Program-made: the position numbers and the translations under genes | The notes under the pieces: model-generated | Seen by the model: only the letters and a program-made list of their open reading frames with translations | What the model was told of the DNA's origin: nothing | Databases searched by the model: none | Source of the DNA: an uncultured SAR116 cluster alpha proteobacterium | Lineage (GTDB): Bacteria > Pseudomonadota > Alphaproteobacteria > Puniceispirillales > Puniceispirillaceae | Assembly: GCA_902625725.1 (NCBI GenBank) | Contig: CACOCY010000012.1 | Location: 1 to 58,473 of the forward strand | DNA: 58,473 nt | Direction of reading: 5' to 3' | Shown here: positions 52,651-58,473 of the stretch, one piece after another | How the letters are laid out: every line of letters begins with the position of its first letter | Numbering within the stretch: position 1 is the first letter of the stretch

Positions 52651-54342
52651 ATGGATGATAAAAAAACTGGGATTAAACAAAATCTAACAAATTACGGAGA
52701 TCTTGGTTTTTCCACATTTCTGCGTAAATCATTTATTAAGGGTCTTGGCTATTCTGATGCGATGCTTGATAAGCCTATTGTTGGAATAATAAATACGTTC
52801 AGCAACTACAATTCTTGCCATGGAAATATACCTGAACTTATTCAAAGCGTGAAAGCGGGTGTTTTAGCAGAAGGCGCGATACCTCTAGAATTTCCAACTA
52901 TTTCCGTTCATGAAGCCTTTACCTACCCAACTTCAATGTATCTTCGTAATCTTATGGCAATGGATACGGAGGAGATGATTAGGGCGCAACCAATGGATTC
53001 ATGTGTTCTAATAGGTGGCTGTGATAAAACAGTGCCTGCGCAGTTGATGGGTGCTTTAAGTGTGGATATGCCAATAGTACAACTAGTGACTGGGCCTATG
53101 CTAACGGGCTCTCACCGAGGCGAACGCGTTGGTGCCTGCACAGACTGTCGTAGATTATGGGCTAAATTTCGAGCAGATGAAATTGACGAAACAGAGATAG
53201 CTGAGGCAAATAATCAACTAGTACCCACTGTTGGCACCTGTGGAGTAATGGGAACAGCCAGTACAATGGCGATGATTGTTGAAACGCTGGGGTTAATGCC
53301 ACCAGATACGTCCTGTGCGCCAGCTGTCTCTTCCGAGAGACGAAGAATTGCAGAAAAAACAGGTGAAATAGCTGTCGAGATTGCGAATGTGAAACGAAGA
53401 CCAAGCAGTATTCTTTCCAAGCAATCATTCGAAAACGCCCTAATAGTTTTGCTTGCTATCGGTGGTTCTACGAATGGGTTAGTCCATCTAACAGCAATTG
53501 CTGGACGGATGGGCATTCAGCTGGATATGAATTCATTCGATGCTTTATCTAGAAATATTCCGGTAATTGTAGACTTAAAGCCCTCTGGTGAAGGGTATAT
53601 GGAGGACTTATACAAAGCTGGCGGACTCCCACGTATTCTTTTAGAGTTAAAAGATAAGTTACATTTGGGAGTGTATACCATTACTGGAAAGACGTTGGGA
53701 CAAATAATTGAAGAAACCAACTTTTCATGGAAACAAAATATCGTGAAAACTGCTAAAAATCCTATTTACCATGAGGGTGGCATGGCTGTTCTTAAAGGAA
53801 ATCTAGCACCAAATACAGCTATTATCAAACAATCTGCAGCTAGTGACTCCCTGCTCACACACACTGGAAAAGCAGTCGTATTTGACGGACTTGAGGACTT
53901 GGCAAACAGAATAGACAGAGAAGACTTAGATGTTAATAAGGAAGACATTCTAGTCTTGAGATATATCGGCCCAAAAGGAGCACCAGGAATGCCAGAAGCA
54001 GGCTTAATACCGATCCCTAAAAAGCTAGCGAAACAGGGAGTAAAAGACATGGTGCGCATATCTGATGGTCGAATGAGTGGTACGGCATCTGGGACAATAA
54101 TTCTGCATGTTTGCCCTGAGGCAGCAGATGGCGGTCCACTTGCACTGGTAAAAAGTGGAGATATGATTAGCCTTGATGTAGGTTCTAGGAGTCTGCACCT
54201 TCACGTAAATGACGACGAACTTTTAAGCCGACGTAAATCACTTGATCTCAGCAGATTTACTTCAAAACGTGGATATCATAAATTATATATGGAACACGTG
54301 TTACAAGCAGATAAAGGGGTAGATTTTGACTTCCTTGTCTAA
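52651..54342 (+). CDS. IlvD/Edd-family dehydratase
   Basis: This 563-residue iron-sulfur dehydratase has IGGCDKTVPAQLMG, GACTDCRRLW and TCGVMGTASTM, which supply the cluster cysteines, and the C-terminal RISDGRMSGTASGT. The FRxxDEI region and length fit the sugar-acid dehydratase branch (arabonate, xylonate) rather than dihydroxyacid dehydratase itself. It would remove water from a 2,3-dihydroxyacid to give a 2-keto-3-deoxy product. The ilv operon is absent here. Substrate not decidable. Confidence 0.88.
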   Translation: MDDKKTGIKQNLTNYGDLGFSTFLRKSFIKGLGYSDAMLDKPIVGIINTFSNYNSCHGNIPELIQSVKAGVLAEGAIPLEFPTISVHEAFTYPTSMYLRNLMAMDTEEMIRAQPMDSCVLIGGCDKTVPAQLMGALSVDMPIVQLVTGPMLTGSHRGERVGACTDCRRLWAKFRADEIDETEIAEANNQLVPTVGTCGVMGTASTMAMIVETLGLMPPDTSCAPAVSSERRRIAEKTGEIAVEIANVKRRPSSILSKQSFENALIVLLAIGGSTNGLVHLTAIAGRMGIQLDMNSFDALSRNIPVIVDLKPSGEGYMEDLYKAGGLPRILLELKDKLHLGVYTITGKTLGQIIEETNFSWKQNIVKTAKNPIYHEGGMAVLKGNLAPNTAIIKQSAASDSLLTHTGKAVVFDGLEDLANRIDREDLDVNKEDILVLRYIGPKGAPGMPEAGLIPIPKKLAKQGVKDMVRISDGRMSGTASGTIILHVCPEAADGGPLALVKSGDMISLDVGSRSLHLHVNDDELLSRRKSLDLSRFTSKRGYHKLYMEHVLQADKGVDFDFLV

Positions 54343-54386
54343 GGATGTCTGTACGAACAAGATGGCTAGATGGCTGAGAAAATTGA

Positions 54387-55295
54387 ATGAAATCCAATAA
54401 AATTATTGGCGCTTTATGGATGGTACTCACAACCATTTGTTTCTCCCTCACTTTGACCATAGTGCGATACATTGGAACAGATATGCCAGCTACCCAAGCG
54501 GCCTTCATAAGATATTTGTTGGGCGCATTTTTGTTAGCGCCTTTCTGGTTGCCGGTAATCCATCGATTACTGTATACTGAAAAAAAACAAAGCGAAAAAA
54601 AACTATTAATTCAACGAAATAACTTAGTTTTCTTTATGATGCGTGGCACAATTCACAGTATAGCTGTGATTTTATGGTTCTATGCCACAATTCACATACC
54701 AATTGCAGAAGTAACTGCCATTGGATATTCAATTCCTCTATATGTAACTGCTGGAGCAGCTTTGTTTTTTGGTGAAAAAATGAAGTACTATCATGTAATT
54801 GCTCTTACTGTAGGTTTTCTTGGTGCTATGATAATTATACGACCAGGTTTTCAAGAAATCTCAATGGGACAGTTAGCTCAGATATTTGCATCCCCTATAT
54901 TTGCCACTTCCTACCTTATGGCGAAGCGACTCTCATTTAATGAAAGCTCAATAGTGATTGTTGGAATGCTAAGTCTATTTGTTTCTATTGCCCAAGTGCC
55001 AATGGTTTTGTTCATCTGGGTGACCCCGAATTTAACTGATGTAATTTATCTTGGATTGGTGGCATTTTTGGCGACTACCGGCCATTACGCCATGACACAG
55101 TCGTTTCGACTTACACCCATGACAATTAGCCAGCCAGTGACCTTTTTGCAACTAATTTGGGCAACAATTATGGGTGTTTATCTATTTGGAGACAATTTTG
55201 ATATCTATGTGATATTAGGTGGCGCTATGATAACACTAGCAGCCACTGTGATTGCTTACTACGATACAAAAACTCACCATTATCAATCTAACTAA
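54387..55295 (+). CDS. EamA/DMT-superfamily transporter
   Basis: This 302-residue protein has about ten membrane helices and two EamA halves (WMVLTTICFSLTLTIVRYIG, and GQLAQIFASPIFATSYLMAKR). AEVTAIGYSIPLYVTAGAALFFGEKM marks the first half. DMT proteins export metabolites or drugs. Its 3' end overlaps that of the convergent CoA ligase gene by 8 nt. Substrate unknown. Confidence 0.86.
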   Translation: MKSNKIIGALWMVLTTICFSLTLTIVRYIGTDMPATQAAFIRYLLGAFLLAPFWLPVIHRLLYTEKKQSEKKLLIQRNNLVFFMMRGTIHSIAVILWFYATIHIPIAEVTAIGYSIPLYVTAGAALFFGEKMKYYHVIALTVGFLGAMIIIRPGFQEISMGQLAQIFASPIFATSYLMAKRLSFNESSIVIVGMLSLFVSIAQVPMVLFIWVTPNLTDVIYLGLVAFLATTGHYAMTQSFRLTPMTISQPVTFLQLIWATIMGVYLFGDNFDIYVILGGAMITLAATVIAYYDTKTHHYQSN

Positions 55296-56835
55296 TCTCA
55301 AATAGTTTCTTAAATTGTTCCCTTAGCATATTTTTTTGCACCTTTCCCATACTATTTCTAGGCAGAGAGGAAGCAAATTCAATATGTTTAGGGCGTTTGT
55401 AATATACAAGGTGACCAGACACATAATCTTGAATACCCTCTTTAGTTAGAGAAGCTTCCTCTTTTTTTACAATGACTGCAACCACTGCCTCTCCAAAATC
55501 TTCGTGATTTACTCCAATAACAGCGCTTTCTATTACATCTGACAACTCATCCAGAACAAGCTCAATCTCTTTAGGGTAAATGTTAAATCCACCTGAAATG
55601 ATAAGATCTTTCTCTCGACCAACTATGGAGATGTAACCGTCACTATCACGACTAGCAAGGTCACCAGATATAAAATATCCATCTTCGCGAAAATCTGCGG
55701 CTGTCTTTTCTGGATTCTGCCAATAGCCCGTAAATAAATTAGGACCTTTAATCTCAAGACTACCCACTTGACCTTCAACAACTTCCTCATTCATTTCTTC
55801 GGAAACGATACGAACTTTTATATCCTCAAGCGGTATTCCAATAGTACCCGCCTTTCTTATACCTTCGTATGGGTTCGATGTAACCATGTTGGCCTCTGTC
55901 ATACCATAGCGCTCTAATATTGCGTGACCAGTTTGATTGCTCCATTCTTTGTGAGTTTGAGCTAACAGGGGTGCAGAGCCAGAAATAAATAACCGCATAT
56001 TTTTGGCGGAAGATGATAACTCGGGGTGTTGAAGAAGTCGGGTGTAAAATGTAGGAACACCCATTAATGACGTTGCAGATGGCATCGCTTTAATAATGTT
56101 ATCTGCATCAAATTTCTCCATAAATAAAAGCTCTGCACCACTTACCAATGCTACATTTGTTGCAACGAATAGTCCATGTGTATGAAATACCGGCAGCGCG
56201 TGAATAAGAACATCTTGATCAGTAAATTTCCACTCTTTACAAAGAATTAAGGCATTTGAACTTAGCGCTCTGTGGGGGATCATCGCACCTTTTGGTTTTC
56301 CTGTAGTGCCCGATGTATACAAAATAGCGGCGATATCTTCTTCTTTTCTAGAAACAACATCTATGAATTTAGCATCTCTACTATACACCTCTTCATAAAA
56401 TGTTCCGGTTTTTTCTAAGCCTAGCGTATAAAAAAAAGGCACTTCCAATTTATCTGCAATCTTAGTCAATGACTGAGCGCGCTCAGTCATACATATAAAT
56501 ATTGTCGGCTGAGAGTCACTTAAATAGTAAGAAACTTCTGTATCTGTGAAGTCTGGATTTAATGGTATATAAATACCGCCAGCCATAATTGTAGCAATGT
56601 ATAAACATAAACTATCAGTAGTCTTGGGTGATTGGACAACTATTCTATCACCAGCTTTAATACCTACCGCAATAAAAAATGCACAATAGAGCTCACAAGT
56701 GGAAAAAAATGACTTTATTGTTATTCGAGTATCGTCTTCTAAATAACGAATAAATGTATTATTAGGAGAATCATTCAAGCGAGAGGCTAGAGTTTTAACA
56801 AGGGAATTAGAAGAATAAAAAGGAGATACTGACAT
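55288..56835 (-). CDS. Acyl-CoA synthetase (malonyl-CoA synthetase/MatB-like)
   Basis: This 515-residue ANL enzyme has the AMP-binding loop LYTSGTTGKPKGAMIPH, the motif RYGMTEANM, SGDLASRDSDGY and the catalytic-lysine region PRNSMGKVQK. Size and layout fit the malonyl-CoA synthetase group; other short acids are possible. It activates an acid with ATP and CoA in the cytosol. The start at 56835 has GAGGG upstream; the frame also opens at 56850. The upstream region holds overlapping inverted repeats. Confidence 0.88.
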   Translation of the reverse strand: MSVSPFYSSNSLVKTLASRLNDSPNNTFIRYLEDDTRITIKSFFSTCELYCAFFIAVGIKAGDRIVVQSPKTTDSLCLYIATIMAGGIYIPLNPDFTDTEVSYYLSDSQPTIFICMTERAQSLTKIADKLEVPFFYTLGLEKTGTFYEEVYSRDAKFIDVVSRKEEDIAAILYTSGTTGKPKGAMIPHRALSSNALILCKEWKFTDQDVLIHALPVFHTHGLFVATNVALVSGAELLFMEKFDADNIIKAMPSATSLMGVPTFYTRLLQHPELSSSAKNMRLFISGSAPLLAQTHKEWSNQTGHAILERYGMTEANMVTSNPYEGIRKAGTIGIPLEDIKVRIVSEEMNEEVVEGQVGSLEIKGPNLFTGYWQNPEKTAADFREDGYFISGDLASRDSDGYISIVGREKDLIISGGFNIYPKEIELVLDELSDVIESAVIGVNHEDFGEAVVAVIVKKEEASLTKEGIQDYVSGHLVYYKRPKHIEFASSLPRNSMGKVQKNMLREQFKKLFEIS

Positions 56836-56870
56836 GGAAGCTTCCCTCAAAACCTTAATATGAAATAATT

Positions 56871-56932
56871 AACAATTGTTATGTTAAAACCCATAACAGC
56901 CGTTTCTGTTAGCTATTGCTTGAATAATAGCT
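56871..56932. promoter_or_regulatory. Nested inverted repeats upstream of the CoA ligase gene
   Basis: Four overlapping dyads lie here: AACAATTGTT (56871-56880, perfect palindrome), TGTTATG/CATAACA (56877-56883, 56892-56898), TAACAG/CTGTTA (56894-56899, 56906-56911) and AGCTATT/AATAGCT (56911-56917, 56926-56932). Some share bases, so alternative pairings are possible. They are 36 to 97 nt upstream of the ligase start and about 170 nt before the ABC ATPase gene. Confidence 0.45.
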
Positions 56933-57097
56933 TTTACCGATTAAAACAACATTTCTTTATTTTCTAACAAATAACAAAACACTGTTACTTTTTTTATAAA
57001 TTTACCATTTTATTGTTGATCTACGAGAATGCAGTGCTAAGATTTTTATCGATAATCTTGGTTTTAAAAACTTTGATAAGTCACAACGGGGGAAAAA

Positions 57098-57889
57098 ATG
57101 GCTGCGACCGCTAAAAAGAAACCTAACAGATCTCCATTTGGGCAGACTGTTATTGACGGGAAAAATGTCACAAAAGTTTTTGGTGAAACAGTCACAGCGC
57201 TCGAAGGTGCCGATTTCAATATTAAAGCTGGTGAATTCATTTCGCTAGTTGGTCCCAGTGGGTGCGGAAAATCGACACTCCTTCGTTTGGTGGCAGGACT
57301 AATTGAAAAAACCAGCGGCGATCTGACCGTAAATGACGAAGTAGTAACAAAACCTCGAACGGATATTGGAATGATGTTTCAGAAAGCTGTTCTTCTTGAT
57401 TGGCGAACAGCTATTGAAAACGTTCTGCTTCCGTCAGAAATTCAACACCGAATCACTCAAGATGATAAACAAAAAGCTATGGCATCTTTAGACCTGGTGG
57501 GACTTAAAGGATTTGAATTTCATTTTCCAAAGCAATTATCTGGCGGAATGCAGCAACGAGTGGCACTAGCGCGTCTTATACAAACCGGTGCAAACATTAT
57601 GCTAATGGACGAGCCTTTTGGGGCATTGGACGAATTTACTAGAGAGCGACTTAATGTTGAGTTAATGCGTATTGTTGGTGAATTAAAAGCAACAACGCTG
57701 TTTGTCACACACAATATCCAAGAAGCAATTTACCTCGCTGACCGGGTCTTAGTAATGACCCCACGTCCTGGGCGTATAGCTAAAATTATCGATGTAAATT
57801 TCGAACGCCCAAGAGACATTTCTATACAAACTAGCCGTGAATTCAATGTCATTGTTGAGGATGTAAGAGATACGTTGGGGAGCCACTAA
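57098..57889 (+). CDS. Nitrate/sulfonate/taurine-type ABC transporter ATPase
   Basis: This 263-residue ATPase has Walker A GPSGCGKS, signature LSGGMQQRVALARL and Walker B MLMDEPFGALDEFTRERL. FVTHNIQEAIYLADRVLVMTPRPGRI is the SsuB/TauB-type C-terminal segment. It energises uptake of a sulfonate, nitrate, cyanate or pyrimidine-precursor-like solute. A run of five G (GGGGGAAAAA) precedes the ATG. The permease gene begins 4 nt after its stop. Confidence 0.9.
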   Translation: MAATAKKKPNRSPFGQTVIDGKNVTKVFGETVTALEGADFNIKAGEFISLVGPSGCGKSTLLRLVAGLIEKTSGDLTVNDEVVTKPRTDIGMMFQKAVLLDWRTAIENVLLPSEIQHRITQDDKQKAMASLDLVGLKGFEFHFPKQLSGGMQQRVALARLIQTGANIMLMDEPFGALDEFTRERLNVELMRIVGELKATTLFVTHNIQEAIYLADRVLVMTPRPGRIAKIIDVNFERPRDISIQTSREFNVIVEDVRDTLGSH

Positions 57890-57893
57890 ATTA

Positions 57894-58473
57894 ATGTCTT
57901 ATTCAACAACCGACCAAACTAAACATATAAGTATATTTAGAACACTCCCGGTTCATTTACTAATTTTTGTCTGCCTAATTATTTTGTGGGAGATGACAAA
58001 TCTTTTTGGCTTTGAGGACCAAATACAAGCAGATATGATAGCTCCTAGACCTACCAATATAGTGCTGGCAATGATTGATATTTTTATAATCGATCAAACA
58101 GTGTGGAAACACCTTATATCTACTTTTCAAAAAGCCCTTCTTGGGGCAAGCATAGGAACGGCGATTGGCATGGGGCTCGCTATATCAGCCACTCTTAGTG
58201 TAACATTTAGAAAATATATCAAACCGTGGATTATTCTTATGGAGGCCACACCCAGAATAGCTGTTGGCCCTATTTTCGTAGCTCTTTTGGGCTTTGGTCT
58301 ATGGGCAGCTGTTGCTTTGGCTGCACTTGTTGCTTTTTTTGGGCCGTTTGTAAATACTTTTCAAGGTTTAATGGAGATAGATGAAGAAGCTGAAGAAATG
58401 TTTCGCTCACTTGGAGCATCAAAATTTCAAACTTTTTGGAAACTAAGATTTGCTTCAGCTATGGAATTAATTT
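57894..58473 (+). CDS. Nitrate/sulfonate/taurine-type ABC transporter permease (cut by window)
   Basis: The frame opens at ATG 57894 and runs off the right edge (193 codons visible). It encodes a SsuC/TauC-type permease: a helix LIFVCLIILWEMTN, APRPTNIV, ATPRIAVGPIFVALLGFGLW, and the EAA loop EEAEEMFRSLGASKFQTFWKL that contacts the ATPase. Only the first half to two-thirds of the protein is present. No substrate-binding gene is visible before the ATPase, so it may lie beyond the window. Confidence 0.85.
   Translation, partial: MSYSTTDQTKHISIFRTLPVHLLIFVCLIILWEMTNLFGFEDQIQADMIAPRPTNIVLAMIDIFIIDQTVWKHLISTFQKALLGASIGTAIGMGLAISATLSVTFRKYIKPWIILMEATPRIAVGPIFVALLGFGLWAAVALAALVAFFGPFVNTFQGLMEIDEEAEEMFRSLGASKFQTFWKLRFASAMELI

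Noticed and set aside
52651-54342. ilvD of branched-chain amino acid synthesis
   Set aside because: The sequence motifs fit the wider IlvD/Edd sugar-acid group and no ilv genes are adjacent.
1-58473. tRNA, rRNA, IS elements, prophage or CRISPR arrays
   Set aside because: I scanned the intergenic gaps and saw no tRNA-like cloverleaf ends, no transposase, no integrase and no regularly spaced repeats.

Overview
The window is an AT-rich, gene-dense stretch of an alphaproteobacterial chromosome. The best guess is a marine heterotroph of the SAR116 or AEGEAN-169 kind; this placement is an inference and was not tested. The case rests on the divergent tsaD-gpsA / hemC-hemD-mitofilin-like-hemY block, the LAB_N + polyprenyl-phosphate glycosyltransferase + GT-C cassette, and short intergenic spaces with many 1-4 nt overlaps. 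No tRNA, rRNA, insertion sequence, prophage or CRISPR array was seen.

Layout. (1) 1-9.8 kb is housekeeping: a DUF3429 membrane protein (cut by the left edge), argG, sodB, a gamma-carbonic anhydrase, a TSUP permease, a hydroxyisobutyrate-dehydrogenase-like reductase, hpt, acuI, a rhodanese, a TPR lipoprotein-like or secreted protein, and pyk. (2) 9.8-15.1 kb is a complete branched-chain amino acid type ABC importer transcribed leftward as binding protein, livG, livF, livH, livM, with a strong hairpin just after the binding-protein gene. (3) 15.1-22 kb is haem synthesis (hemC, hemD, mitofilin-like, hemY) divergent from tsaD-gpsA-EVE. (4) 22-25 kb is a lipid A or envelope glycosylation cassette, followed by an M17 aminopeptidase.

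(5) 26.9-56.8 kb is a catabolic island and the most interesting part. A leftward operon (about 42.3 to 30.0 kb) encodes a TSUP permease, a VOC/epimerase-like protein, a MenB/BadI-like crotonase, an alpha/beta hydrolase, a CaiB-type CoA-transferase, an enolase-superfamily enzyme, a peptide/opine-type ABC importer with both ATPases fused in one chain, and a hydroxyisobutyrate-dehydrogenase-like reductase. Divergent from it, a rightward operon (42.5-47.7 kb) encodes a cyclase-family hydrolase, a ThDP enzyme, a protein that looks like two OsmC domains in tandem, and a second alpha/beta hydrolase related to the first. Beyond it lie two amidohydrolases, a two-subunit CoA-transferase, an SDR, an IlvD/Edd dehydratase, a DMT exporter and a malonyl-CoA-synthetase-like ligase. 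A three-gene oxidoreductase operon (26.9-30.0 kb) flanks the left side. Together they suggest uptake, CoA activation, C-C bond or ring hydrolysis, dehydration and oxidation of an unknown, possibly cyclic, organic acid. No transcription regulator was found anywhere in the window, but several intergenic regions carry clear inverted or direct repeats.

(6) The right edge opens a nitrate/sulfonate/taurine-type ABC transporter (ATPase complete, permease cut by the window).
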